Source: Oscillospiraceae bacterium (GTDB lineage: Bacteria > Bacillota > Clostridia > Oscillospirales > Oscillospiraceae). Taken from it: DNA of 64,000 bases. The DNA lies in assembly GCA_018265835.1 (NCBI GenBank), contig JABLYK010000005.1:15595-79594 (forward strand), given 5' to 3'. Below, piece by piece: positions 34,843-43,646 of this stretch (its first letter is position 1; each line of letters starts with the position of its first letter). The translations under genes and the position numbers were made by a program. The notes beneath the pieces are model-generated. The model saw nothing but the letters and a program-made list of their open reading frames with translations. It searched no databases and was not told the origin of the DNA.

Positions 34843-35757
34843 ATGGAATATGTTTTGACGACGGACGGCCTGCAAAAGCGATACCGGCAGTTTCGGGCGA
34901 TCGACGGGCTGAACATGCACATCCCGAAGGGCGCGATCTATGGCTTTGTCGGCAAAAACGGCGCGGGCAAGACGACGCTGCTGCGCCTGATCTGCGGCCT
35001 GCAGGAGCCGACGGCGGGGACATACACGCTCTACGGCGTGCCGAACACGTCGCCGGACATTGCGAAAATGCGCCGCCGCGTCGGCGCGGTGATCGAGACG
35101 CCGTCGATCTATCTGGACATGACGGCGGAGGACAATCTCAAGGCGCAATACCGCGTGCTCGGCCTGCCGTCGTTTGACGGGATCGGCGATCTGCTGCGGC
35201 TGGTGGGGCTGGAGAACACGGGGAAAAAGAAGGCGAAAAACTTCTCCCTCGGCATGCGGCAGCGGCTCGGAATCGCCGTGGCGCTCGCGGGCGACCCGGA
35301 TTTTCTGCTGCTGGACGAGCCGGTGAACGGCCTTGACCCGCAGGGCATCGTCGAGATGCGCGAGCTGATTTTGAAGCTCAACCGCGAGCGGCAGATCACG
35401 GTGCTCATCTCCAGCCACATCCTCGACGAGCTGTCCCGCCTTGCCACGCATTACGGCTTTATCGACGGTGGCCGCATCATCAAGGAGCTGAGTGCCGAAG
35501 CGCTGGAGGCTGCGTGCCGCAAGTGCGTGCGGATGGAGGTCTCCGACACGAAGATTCTCGCGCATGTGCTGGATGGCATGAAGCTGGAATACGCGATTCG
35601 CTCCGCGCAGGAGGCAGACGTGTTCGGCGCGGTCAGCGTCACGCAGCTGACGATGGCGCTCGCAAAGGAGGGCTGCGTGGTCTACGCCATGCACGAGCGG
35701 GACGAGAGTCTGGAGAGCTACTTCATCAGTCTGGTGGGAGGTGGCGCACATGTCTAA
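34843..35757 (+). CDS. ABC transporter ATP-binding protein (bacitracin/lantibiotic type)
   Basis: A 304-residue ATPase. Walker A is GKNGAGKTT, the signature is FSLGMRQRLGIA, and Walker B is FLLLDEPVNGLDPQG with the switch His in ISSHILDEL. The C-terminal ~80 residues resemble the tail of BcrA/lantibiotic-immunity ATPases. With the permease that follows (8-base overlap) it forms an exporter or immunity pump, probably against a membrane-active peptide. Expression is likely set by the flanking two-component system. Confidence 0.92.
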   Translation: MEYVLTTDGLQKRYRQFRAIDGLNMHIPKGAIYGFVGKNGAGKTTLLRLICGLQEPTAGTYTLYGVPNTSPDIAKMRRRVGAVIETPSIYLDMTAEDNLKAQYRVLGLPSFDGIGDLLRLVGLENTGKKKAKNFSLGMRQRLGIAVALAGDPDFLLLDEPVNGLDPQGIVEMRELILKLNRERQITVLISSHILDELSRLATHYGFIDGGRIIKELSAEALEAACRKCVRMEVSDTKILAHVLDGMKLEYAIRSAQEADVFGAVSVTQLTMALAKEGCVVYAMHERDESLESYFISLVGGGAHV

Positions 35758-36583
35758 GCTGCTTTCGGCGAACTTTTCGCGACTGTGGAAAAACAAGGTG
35801 TTCTGGCTCGGCATGATTTTTATGTTTGGGCTTGGGATCGTGCTGGTCTGCGGACAGTATCACGATTGGCAGAAATATGGGCTGGAGCCGGTTCTGGACA
35901 GTACGCTGCGCACCTACGCAATCTTCATTGGCACGGCTGCGGCGGTCGTGTGCGGGCTATTTCTGGGCACAGAGTACAGCGACGGCACCGTGCGCAACAA
36001 GCTCATCGTGGGTCACACCAGAAGCGCAATTTATTTTGCCAACCTGATTGTCTGCGCAGCGGCGGCGCTGCTGATGTGTGCGGCGTATTTCGCGGCAGTC
36101 TGCGCGCTCGGCGTTCCGCTGCTGGGTGGGTTTCAGGGCGGCGCACAGGAGAACCTCATCCAGATCGGTGTTGGCGCTCTGATGGTCATAGCGACGGCCG
36201 CGCTGCTCACGCTGATCGGAATGCTGTGCCAGAGCAAGGCAGGGGCATCGGTCCTTTGCATTCTGCTGGTCCTCGTGCTGCTGTTCGCGGCATCTTTTAT
36301 AAGCAGCCGGCTGATGGCGCCGGAGGCGTATACCGGATATGCCCTGAACGAGGCGGGAGAGGTTGTAGAAATGCCGCCGGAGCCGAATCCGCAGTATCTG
36401 CGCGGCAATGCGCGCCTGGCCTATGCGTTCCTGCTGGACTTCCTGCCAACGGGGCAGGCGGTACAGATTGCCATGCTGGGCGGCGTGGCGCACACGTGGC
36501 AGGCGGCGCTGTATTCATTGGCGCTGGTGCTGGCTTCGACGCTGGTTGGACTCGTGATCTTTCGCAAAAAAGACATCAAATAA
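35750..36583 (+). CDS. ABC transporter permease (ABC-2 type)
   Basis: A 277-residue membrane protein with about six hydrophobic segments: LSANFSRLWKNKVFWLGMIFMFGLGIVLV first, then an ABC-2 pattern (GTEYSDGTVRNKLIVGHTRSAIYFANLIV). An extracellular loop lies around residues 180-215. ATG 35750 is chosen because GGGAGG precedes it by 9 bases. It is the membrane half of the transporter with the ATPase upstream. Confidence 0.88.
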   Translation: MSKLLSANFSRLWKNKVFWLGMIFMFGLGIVLVCGQYHDWQKYGLEPVLDSTLRTYAIFIGTAAAVVCGLFLGTEYSDGTVRNKLIVGHTRSAIYFANLIVCAAAALLMCAAYFAAVCALGVPLLGGFQGGAQENLIQIGVGALMVIATAALLTLIGMLCQSKAGASVLCILLVLVLLFAASFISSRLMAPEAYTGYALNEAGEVVEMPPEPNPQYLRGNARLAYAFLLDFLPTGQAVQIAMLGGVAHTWQAALYSLALVLASTLVGLVIFRKKDIK

Positions 36584-36601
36584 AAGAAGGAGCTTCTTCG
36601 T

Positions 36602-37510
36602 ATGGAAATTTGGCTGTGGGTCGCGTGCGGCGCGCTGGCGCTTGCGGTTTTGCTGCTGGCGGGAAAGATCGCTCTGCTGCGAAAATCCGCGCGTGAGATC
36701 GAGACGGCATTTGCCGACCGGCTCGCAGCCGATACGAATACGCTCATCGACATCTCCAGCCGGGACAGCGCCATGCGCGGCCTTGCAAATGCGGTCAACG
36801 TCCAGCTCCGGCAGCTCCGGCGGGAGCGGCAGCGCTTCCAGCAGGGAGACCAGGAGCTGAAGGACGCCGTCACAAACATTTCGCACGACCTGCGCACGCC
36901 GCTGACGGCCATCTGCGGCTATCTCGACCTGCTGGAGCAGGAGGAAAAATCACCGGCTGCGGCGCGGTATCTCGCCATGATCGAAAACCGCACCGAGGCG
37001 ATGCGCCAGCTCACGGAGGAGCTGTTTCGCTATTCCGTGCTGCTCTCCGCGCCGGACGACAGCCGCGAGGAACTCGCGGTCAACCGCGTGCTGGAGGAGA
37101 GCATCGCGTCGTTTTACGGCGCGCTGCAGGGGCGGGGCATCACGCCGGCGCTTTCCATTCCGGAAGCGCCCGTGCTGCGCACATTGAACCGCTCCGCGCT
37201 GCTGCGCATCTTTGGCAACATCCTTTCAAACGCCATCAAATACAGCGACGGTGACCTTGCCGTTACGATGGATGCGCGCGGCACCGTCGTGTTTTCCAAC
37301 GCGGCGGCGGCACTCTCGCCCGTGCAGGCAGGGCGGCTGTTCGACCGGTTTTACACCGTGGAGACCGCCTGCGATTCCACCGGCCTCGGCCTTTCGATCG
37401 CAAAGCTCCTGACCGAGCGGATGGGCGGTCGTATTTCGGCGGATTCTGTCGCCGGGCGCTTGTCTGTAACCGTTCAATTTCCGGATATTACAGGACATGT
37501 TGTCCCGTAA
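36602..37510 (+). CDS. Sensor histidine kinase, short-sensor type
   Basis: A 302-residue kinase with one N-terminal membrane helix (~4-26) and almost no extracellular part. The phospho-acceptor box is ISHDLRTPLTAICGYLDLL. The ATP-binding domain has the N box GNILSNAIKYSDG and the G2 box STGLGLSIAKLL. Kinases with such small sensors often read the state of an adjacent ABC transporter rather than a ligand directly. It should partner the regulator at 34053. Confidence 0.92.
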   Translation: MEIWLWVACGALALAVLLLAGKIALLRKSAREIETAFADRLAADTNTLIDISSRDSAMRGLANAVNVQLRQLRRERQRFQQGDQELKDAVTNISHDLRTPLTAICGYLDLLEQEEKSPAAARYLAMIENRTEAMRQLTEELFRYSVLLSAPDDSREELAVNRVLEESIASFYGALQGRGITPALSIPEAPVLRTLNRSALLRIFGNILSNAIKYSDGDLAVTMDARGTVVFSNAAAALSPVQAGRLFDRFYTVETACDSTGLGLSIAKLLTERMGGRISADSVAGRLSVTVQFPDITGHVVP

Positions 37511-37587
37511 CCATATAGGATTTCCACAAAAATTTCGCCGTGAGAGAAAGAAACCTGCACAGTTCTTCCAAAAAGCCGCTCATTCGG

Positions 37588-37616
37588 TTGTCATAATACC
37601 AAGACCGTAGTATAAT
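37588..37616 (+). promoter_or_regulatory. Sigma-A-type promoter for SLH peptidase gene
   Basis: TTGTCA at 37588-37593, 17-base spacer, perfect TATAAT at 37611-37616. Confidence 0.75.
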
Positions 37617-37658
37617 GCACAGGTTGAAACTTTTTGACACCATTTTGAGAGGTTACTT

Positions 37659-38915
37659 ATGAAGAAACGAATTCTCGGGCTGCTGCTGGCGCTGTGTGTG
37701 CTGGCGGGGATCCTCCCGCAGCTTTCTCTCCATGCGCAAGCGGCGGGCACGCTGTCTTCCGCCCCCTATCCGAAGATCGAATACGCGCAGACGGACGATA
37801 CGCCGTCCGGCACGATCCGCTACGTGTCGCAGATTCCGGATGAGGGATACAACGGCTTCTATTCGGCGTATTGGGGCCGCTTTGAGAGCTATGCCAGAGG
37901 CGAGTGCTACACGGCGGACATCTCCATGGCTCTGTCGTACACCGGCGTCAACGCGACGCCGCTGGCGCTGGGTGAATACTGGCTCAGCAAGGGCTATACG
38001 GGCGGCACGCCGTTTGCCACCAAGCCGGAGGACGTGGACGCCTTTGGCGCGCAGTGTCTCAAGCTTTCGTTTGCGCAGGCGATGGACAACTATCTGAACG
38101 GCAACGGTAAATACAGCCCGCCGATCATCCACCTGCCCAACTATTCCGCGCGTGGGCACTATGTCGTCGTCGTGGGCAAGGTGTCGGACACGGTGTATGT
38201 AGTGCTCGACCCGGCGGCCAGTACGTATACGTGGAACATTACGATCAGCGGGAACTCCGCCACGCACCCGCACGGTGTGGAGCGCGCGCTGGAAGACGCG
38301 ACGCAGTACTATAATCCCTATGGGGGTGCCGGTGTCCATAAGGACGGCTCGGACTGCCCGGGCAAGATTTTCTCCGACATGCCCAAAGAGGCGGACTGGT
38401 CCCATGCGGGCATTGACTACTGCACGGAGCAGGCGCTGATGAACGGCACCGGCAACGGCAAGTTTGAGCCGGAGCTGAACACGACCCGCGCAATGCTGGC
38501 GTGCGTGCTCTACCGCGTTGCGGGCGAGCCGGAGGTGACGGACTGCACCACGCCCTTCACTGACCTGACGGCCGACTGGTATCGGGACGCGATCGCGTGG
38601 GCGTATGATCAGGGCGTTGTCAACGGTGTGGACGAAGCGCGCTACCTGCCCGACGCCGTCGTCACGCGTGAGCAGATGGTCACGATGCTCTACCGCTTCC
38701 TGGAGCTGGAGGAGCAGACGTGGCCGGAGCTGGACGGCTATACCGACGCCGGACAGATTTCGGACTGGGCGCAGGACGCGATGCGCTGGGCGGTGGAGAA
38801 TGAGATTATCAACGGCGTCTCGGACACGGAGCTTGCCCCCGGCAGCGGCGCCAGCCGCGCGCAGGTCGCCGTGATCCTGATGCGTTACCAGACCGCTTTT
38901 GACACGGAAGCATAA
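37659..38915 (+). CDS. Secreted C39-like cysteine peptidase with SLH repeats
   Basis: A 418-residue exported protein. It has a signal peptide (KKRILGLLLALCVLAGILPQLSLHAQA) and a ~200-residue domain with papain/C39-like residues: the Cys in YARGECYTADISMALSYTGVNATP, and the His and Asp in ARGHYVVVVGKVSDTVYVVLDPA. Three SLH repeats follow (WSHAGIDYCTEQALMNG, WYRDAIAWAYDQGVVNG, WAQDAMRWAVENEIING). The peptidase call rests on motif spacing, so activity is inferred. It is monocistronic, with its own promoter and a shared terminator. Confidence 0.82.
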   Translation: MKKRILGLLLALCVLAGILPQLSLHAQAAGTLSSAPYPKIEYAQTDDTPSGTIRYVSQIPDEGYNGFYSAYWGRFESYARGECYTADISMALSYTGVNATPLALGEYWLSKGYTGGTPFATKPEDVDAFGAQCLKLSFAQAMDNYLNGNGKYSPPIIHLPNYSARGHYVVVVGKVSDTVYVVLDPAASTYTWNITISGNSATHPHGVERALEDATQYYNPYGGAGVHKDGSDCPGKIFSDMPKEADWSHAGIDYCTEQALMNGTGNGKFEPELNTTRAMLACVLYRVAGEPEVTDCTTPFTDLTADWYRDAIAWAYDQGVVNGVDEARYLPDAVVTREQMVTMLYRFLELEEQTWPELDGYTDAGQISDWAQDAMRWAVENEIINGVSDTELAPGSGASRAQVAVILMRYQTAFDTEA

Positions 38916-38920
38916 AACGA

Positions 38921-38957
38921 AACTGCCGCCTCCCCGGCCGGGGAGGCGGCAGTTTTT
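38921..38957 (+). terminator. Bidirectional terminator between convergent genes
   Basis: A perfect stem AACTGCCGCCTCCCC / GGGGAGGCGGCAGTT with loop GGCC and flanking A and T runs. It serves the SLH gene and the minus-strand carboxypeptidase. Confidence 0.9.
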
Positions 38958-38965
38958 CCATTCTG

Positions 38966-40429
38966 TCACTTGCGGGAGGACGAGACGGGGTCTTTTTCCC
39001 GCTCCCGCGACGGGGTGCGGAATTCGTCGAGCACCTGCTGCCGGGCCTGCCGGTCGCGCTGCTGCGCGGCGGCGTGACGTGCCGCCATGGCGGCGCGTTT
39101 TTTCGCTTTCTGGCGGTTGCTGTAGCGGATCAGGAGCACGAAGTAGCCCACCAGCGCAGCCACAATCAGCAGCGTGATGATGATGACGACCGGGCTGCGG
39201 AAGAATGCCCGCACGCTCGAACGCAGAAATTCGCCGCGCGAAAGCTCCACATCCACGGTGGCGACGAGCGGCACGGTGCCGTATGTAACGCCGTCTTTGC
39301 TGACGGTGATCTCGCCGAGCACATCGCCTGCGGAGACCGGCGCCTTGAGCGGCTCGCCGTCGCGCTCGCTGTAAATGACGATATCGCGCTGGTACGTCGA
39401 GAGGTCGGCCTCGTTCGGCAGCACGGCGGAAATGCTGCTCTGCGCGCGGACGGTCACGCCGTCCGTGTTGCGGGCGAGGGAGACGGGCACCTCGCAGATC
39501 AGCTCCGTGGTGCCGACAATGTCACGCACGCTGAAGCTGCTGAACACCCAGCGGTAGAGCGCGAGCGTGTCGGAAAAGCTGCCGAAGTCCGTGGTGCCGT
39601 TGCCGCGCGTTTTTGCCGTACAGCCGAGCACAATGCACATCAGGCGGATGCCGTCTTTTTCCGCGGTGGAGATCAGGCAGTAGCCCGCAGCGTTCGTGTG
39701 CCCGGTTTTGACGCCTTTGGCATATTCGTAAAAATATCCCTTGTACGGGGAATCGGCGTTGATGAGACCGTTCGTGTTTTTCAGCTCGCGGGTCTCGGAT
39801 TTGTTCGTGGCGGGAATGGTGCGCGCCGGCGTGTTGCAGAGCGTGACGAAAAGATCGTGCTTGAGCGCTTCCGTCGTAATGCGGTAGAGATCCATCGCCG
39901 TGGTATAGTGCTCCTCGTCCGGCATACCGGTCGGATTGGCAAAATGCGTGCCGGTGCAGCCAAGCTCCGTCGCTCGCTGGTTCATCAGCGCTACAAACGC
40001 GGAGATGCTGCCGCTGATGTATTCGCCGATGACGTTGCACGCCTCGTTCGCCGAGGCGACCATGGCGCAGTAGAGATAGTTTTCCAGCGTCATCACTTCA
40101 CCCGGCACAATGTCGGCAGAGCTGGAGTCCTCATCCATACCGGTCAGACAATCGTCGTACGCCGTGATCTCATCCTTGAGCGTCACATCGCCGCGCTCGA
40201 TCGCTTCCACGGCGAGCAGCACGGTCAGAATCTTCGTCAGGCTTGCGGGGTAGGCCTTGGACTCGGTGTTTTTCGAGACGTAGAACGCACCGGTGTCCAT
40301 ATCGGCCAGAATCGCCGATCCGGCGGTCAGCTCCGGGGCGCCGGCATCCACGGCGAGCGCGCCCGGCACAAGGACGGACGCGAGCATGGCGATGAGCAAA
40401 AGAAAAGGAATGATCTTGATTTTTTTCAT
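38966..40429 (-). CDS. D-alanyl-D-alanine carboxypeptidase (PBP5/6 type)
   Basis: A 487-residue S11 peptidase that trims the terminal D-Ala of peptidoglycan stem peptides. It has a signal peptide (KKIKIIPFLLLIAMLASVLVPGALA), then S63-L-T-K66, the S-A-N motif in VASANEACN and the KTGHTN box. A beta-rich C-terminal domain and a final membrane helix (~425-447) follow, with a basic cytoplasmic tail of about 40 residues. A C-terminal full membrane helix plus tail is longer than the usual amphipathic anchor. The start at 40429 puts the signal peptide at the N-terminus; an earlier ATG would add 21 unlikely residues. Confidence 0.92.
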   Translation of the reverse strand: MKKIKIIPFLLLIAMLASVLVPGALAVDAGAPELTAGSAILADMDTGAFYVSKNTESKAYPASLTKILTVLLAVEAIERGDVTLKDEITAYDDCLTGMDEDSSSADIVPGEVMTLENYLYCAMVASANEACNVIGEYISGSISAFVALMNQRATELGCTGTHFANPTGMPDEEHYTTAMDLYRITTEALKHDLFVTLCNTPARTIPATNKSETRELKNTNGLINADSPYKGYFYEYAKGVKTGHTNAAGYCLISTAEKDGIRLMCIVLGCTAKTRGNGTTDFGSFSDTLALYRWVFSSFSVRDIVGTTELICEVPVSLARNTDGVTVRAQSSISAVLPNEADLSTYQRDIVIYSERDGEPLKAPVSAGDVLGEITVSKDGVTYGTVPLVATVDVELSRGEFLRSSVRAFFRSPVVIIITLLIVAALVGYFVLLIRYSNRQKAKKRAAMAARHAAAQQRDRQARQQVLDEFRTPSREREKDPVSSSRK

Positions 40430-40628
40430 GTCATTCTCCGATGATCTGTGATATAGTACGAAGGGAAGTGTACCGGAACCGACTTTCCGCAAAAACCGGG
40501 TTTCCGGTGCAGGCGGACGGCCATACTGTGGTTTGCAGGGTCTGCGCTGTCAAGTCCCCCCTAAATATGACATTATAAAAGGTTATGCGGCGAAAAGCAA
40601 ATGAAATTCGTGAAATTACAAAACTGAT

Positions 40629-41030
40629 ATGAAACAAAATCGGACAGAATGGGCGGCAATTGTGCTGAGCGTCGTGTTTCTGGCCGCTGCCGTGGCTGTG
40701 ACGGCTGTTGGAAACCGAAGCACCAGCGTGGCGTTTGCGCCGCTGACCGTGACGGCGGCGGAACCCACGCCGTCGGACGATATTTCCGCGCAGACCGCCG
40801 CGGCGGAGCCGGAACGAATCAATATCAACACTGCGACTGCGGCGGAGCTGGAGTCGCTGCCCGGCATTGGCCCCAAGCTCGCGGCGCGGATTGTGGATTA
40901 CCGCGCGGCGAACGGGCCGTTTCAGTCGCCGGAGGAGCTGATGAATGTCAGCGGAATCGGCGAGAAGACGTATGCCGGGCTGGCGGAGCAGATCATCGCC
41001 GGCACGGCAAATCAGGAGGGAACCGAATGA
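40629..41030 (+). CDS. ComEA-like helix-hairpin-helix protein
   Basis: A 133-residue protein: an N-terminal membrane helix (~8-28), a Thr/Ala/Pro linker, and a tandem helix-hairpin-helix domain (INTATAAELESLPGIGPKLAARIVDYRAANGPFQSPEELMNVSGIGEKTYAGL). This is the DNA-binding half of ComEA, which binds incoming DNA in competence. The SLBB domain usual in larger ComEA proteins is absent. It overlaps the response regulator start (ATGA), an unusual pairing. No comEC is visible in the window. Confidence 0.88.
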   Translation: MKQNRTEWAAIVLSVVFLAAAVAVTAVGNRSTSVAFAPLTVTAAEPTPSDDISAQTAAAEPERININTATAAELESLPGIGPKLAARIVDYRAANGPFQSPEELMNVSGIGEKTYAGLAEQIIAGTANQEGTE

Positions 41031-41716
41031 AAATACTGGTCGTAGACGATGAAAAGCTGCTCGTCAAGGGCATTAAATTCAATCTGGAAAACGAGGGATA
41101 TCAGGTGGACGCCTGCTACGACGGCGAAGCCGCCGTGGAGATGGCGCGCACGGGCGACTACGCCGTGATCCTGCTGGATCTGATGATGCCGAAGCTGGAT
41201 GGACTGGAAGCCTGCCAGAAGATCCGGCAGTTTTCCACCGTGCCGATCATCATGCTTACGGCGCGCAGCGAGGACGCGGATAAGCTCATTGGCTTCGAGT
41301 CCGGCGCGGACGATTATATCACAAAGCCCTTCAACATTCTGGAGCTGAAAGCGCGCATCCGCGCGCTCATCCGCCGCTCCACCATGCCGGCCTCCGGCGG
41401 CGGAGCCAAAAACGGCAAGCTGGTCTGCGGGCAGATCGAGATCGACCCTGAGCGCCGCAGCGCCAAGCGCTTCGGCCGTCCGGTGGATCTCACCGTGAAG
41501 GAGTTTGATCTCATCGAACTGCTCATGCGCAACCCCGGCAAGGTGTACAGCCGCGAAAACCTGCTTGATCTCGTCTGGGGCTACGATTATCAGGGCGACA
41601 TCCGCACGGTGGACGTGCACATCCGCCGCCTGCGCGAGAAGCTGGAAAAACAGCCGGCCGAGCCGGAATATATCATCACAAAATGGGGCGTCGGGTACTA
41701 CTTCGCCGAGCAGTAA
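41027..41716 (+). CDS. OmpR-family response regulator (WalR/PhoP-like)
   Basis: A 229-residue regulator. The receiver has ILVVDDEKLLVKGI, the phospho-acceptor in VILLDLMMPKLDG, MLTARSE and ITKPFNILEL. The winged helix has LTVKEFDLIELLMRNPGKVYSRENLLDLVWGYDYQGDIRTVDVHIRRLREKLE. AGGAGG lies 8 bases before ATG, inside the comEA-like gene. It pairs with the kinase at 41720. The closeness to WalR and PhoP proteins suggests wall or phosphate control, but the input cannot be read from the sequence. Confidence 0.93.
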   Translation: MKILVVDDEKLLVKGIKFNLENEGYQVDACYDGEAAVEMARTGDYAVILLDLMMPKLDGLEACQKIRQFSTVPIIMLTARSEDADKLIGFESGADDYITKPFNILELKARIRALIRRSTMPASGGGAKNGKLVCGQIEIDPERRSAKRFGRPVDLTVKEFDLIELLMRNPGKVYSRENLLDLVWGYDYQGDIRTVDVHIRRLREKLEKQPAEPEYIITKWGVGYYFAEQ

Positions 41717-41719
41717 GAC

Positions 41720-43156
41720 ATGGAACAGGCAAGCAAGCGAAAACTGAAAAACAGCGTCCAGCTCAAGTTTGCCGGGTATTTCGCGGTTCTGATCGCGGTG
41801 CTGCTCGTGGTGCTCAACACGTACCCGCTGCAGTCCTCGCGTGACATCGTCTTTTCCGAAAAGGAGAGCGCGCTGGTCAACCGTGCGGCGGTCGTGTCAT
41901 CGTCTCTGTCGCTGCTGGAGTCGCTCACGCCGGACAATACGCGGCAGGTCATGGGCCTGCTCGATGTGAACGATCTGACGCGCATCATGGTCACGGACGA
42001 CGCCGGGCTCGTGCTGTACGACACGGCGGAGGAAGAGAACGCCGTCGGGCGCTATGCGCTTTTTTCCGAGATCAGCCGTGCCCTCGGCGGGGAGACGGTG
42101 TTCTATTCCCGCTTTCATATGGAGGCCTTCGTCAGCCGTGCGGCCATGCCGGTGCGCAGCAGCAACCGGACCATCGGCGCGGTGTATCTGTGCGAATATG
42201 ACCGGGAGCAAGCAGACCTGATCGTCGGCATCCAGCACCGGCTGGGGACGATCACGGTGGTGGTCGGCGTCGTTGCGATGGTGCTGATCCTGTTTTCCAT
42301 CCGGATCATGACCCGGCGCATCACCCGTCTGGCTGACGGCGTGCGCATCGTGCAGTCGGGCGACTACAGCTTCCGGCTGGAGTCGAAGGGGCGCGACGAG
42401 CTGACCGAGCTGGGCGACGAGATCAACAATCTCACGGAGCGGTTGGAGACCACTGAGGCGCAGCGCCGGCGGTTCGTGTCCGACGCGTCGCACGAGCTGA
42501 AAACGCCGCTTGCGTCCATCCGCCTGCTGGCGGACAGCATCGTGCAGAGCGAGGGCATGGATCCGGCCACCATGCGCGAATTTGTGACGGACATTGGCTC
42601 CGAAGCGGAGCGCCTGCAGCGCACGACCGAAAAGCTCTTAAACCTCTCGCGCCGGGACGACGGTGTGAACGGCGAGACGGCGATCGTTGATCTGAAAGAG
42701 GCTGTGCGCGGCACGCTGCACCTGCTGCGTCCGCTGGCGGAGGCCAGCAACGTCACGATCTCCTGCGTGCTGTCCGACGGCTGCACCATCCGCGCGACGG
42801 AGGACGACGTGTATCATATCGTGTTCAACCTTGTGGAGAACGCAATCAAATATAATCTTGCCTGCGGCAGCGTTTTTGTAAAGGTCTATTCACGGGGCGA
42901 GCAGTGCTTCCTCTCCGTGGAGGATACCGGCATCGGCATCCCGGAGGCGGACCGCGAGCAGATCTTCGGCCGGTTCTACCGCGTGGACAAGGCGCGCTCG
43001 CGCGAGCACGGCGGCAGCGGCCTTGGCCTCTCCATCGTGCACGACGCTGTGGAGCTTTACGGCGGGACGGTGGAGGTCAGCGGTGTGGAGCCGCACGGAA
43101 CGCGCTTTGTGGTGTGCTTCCCGCGCGCCGCAGCAGAACAGGAGGCGGAGTCATGA
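41720..43156 (+). CDS. Sensor histidine kinase with extracellular sensor and HAMP
   Basis: A 478-residue kinase: membrane helix 1 (~17-36), an extracellular domain of about 150 residues, helix 2 (~178-197), and a HAMP linker (RRITRLADGVRIVQSGDYSFRL). The phospho-acceptor box is SDASHELKTPLASIRLLADSI, and the ATP domain has the N box NLVENAIKYN and VEDTGIGIPEADREQIFGRFYRVDKARSREHGGSGLGLSI. The layout is that of PhoR/WalK-type kinases without a PAS domain. It starts 3 bases after the regulator and overlaps the GerMN gene by four bases, so the three work as one unit. Confidence 0.93.
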   Translation: MEQASKRKLKNSVQLKFAGYFAVLIAVLLVVLNTYPLQSSRDIVFSEKESALVNRAAVVSSSLSLLESLTPDNTRQVMGLLDVNDLTRIMVTDDAGLVLYDTAEEENAVGRYALFSEISRALGGETVFYSRFHMEAFVSRAAMPVRSSNRTIGAVYLCEYDREQADLIVGIQHRLGTITVVVGVVAMVLILFSIRIMTRRITRLADGVRIVQSGDYSFRLESKGRDELTELGDEINNLTERLETTEAQRRRFVSDASHELKTPLASIRLLADSIVQSEGMDPATMREFVTDIGSEAERLQRTTEKLLNLSRRDDGVNGETAIVDLKEAVRGTLHLLRPLAEASNVTISCVLSDGCTIRATEDDVYHIVFNLVENAIKYNLACGSVFVKVYSRGEQCFLSVEDTGIGIPEADREQIFGRFYRVDKARSREHGGSGLGLSIVHDAVELYGGTVEVSGVEPHGTRFVVCFPRAAAEQEAES

Positions 43157-43626
43157 AGCGAATGCTGCCGCTGCTGCTCGCGCTGGTCTTCCTGCTGTGC
43201 GCCGCCTGCACACAGACGCCGGGCGAGACGGTTGAAATCTACCGCGTGCGTACCAGGCAGAGCCGCACGAACGGCGAGCTGGTGCGCGCCGAAACCGTGG
43301 AAATTCCGGCCGATGCCGACCTGATTCAGGCGGTCATCGACGCGTTTAACGCTCCGGCGCGGGCGCAGGATCTGGAAAACCCGCTGTCTGCCTCCGCCGC
43401 GCTGATCAGCGGTACGTTTGAGGACGGAACGCTGACGCTGGAGGCAAAATCGGGCTACTGTGCGCTCACCGGCATGGAGCTGACGCAGGCGAACGCCTGC
43501 GTGGTGCTCACGTTCTCGGCACTGCCGGGCGTGGCGCGTGTAACGGTGCGCTCCGGCGACCGGGTGCTGTGCAGCGCCATGACGCCGGACGGTCTGGTTC
43601 TGACGGACACGAGCACCGACGGTTGA
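43153..43626 (+). CDS. GerMN-domain lipoprotein
   Basis: A 157-residue exported protein with a signal peptide (KRMLPLLLALVFLLCAAC) ending in a lipobox-like LCAAC. A GerMN/sporulation-type domain follows (VEIYRVRTRQSRTNGELVRAETVEIP, LIQAVIDAFNAP, LTGMELTQANACVVLTFSALPGV). GerM-type proteins act in envelope and spore-wall assembly. The start is inside the kinase stop with AGGAGG upstream. As part of the kinase operon it may act as an accessory to the sensor or in its regulon; that is inference. Confidence 0.8.
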   Translation: MKRMLPLLLALVFLLCAACTQTPGETVEIYRVRTRQSRTNGELVRAETVEIPADADLIQAVIDAFNAPARAQDLENPLSASAALISGTFEDGTLTLEAKSGYCALTGMELTQANACVVLTFSALPGVARVTVRSGDRVLCSAMTPDGLVLTDTSTDG

Positions 43627-43646
43627 ATTGAAGGGAGGAACAAAGG

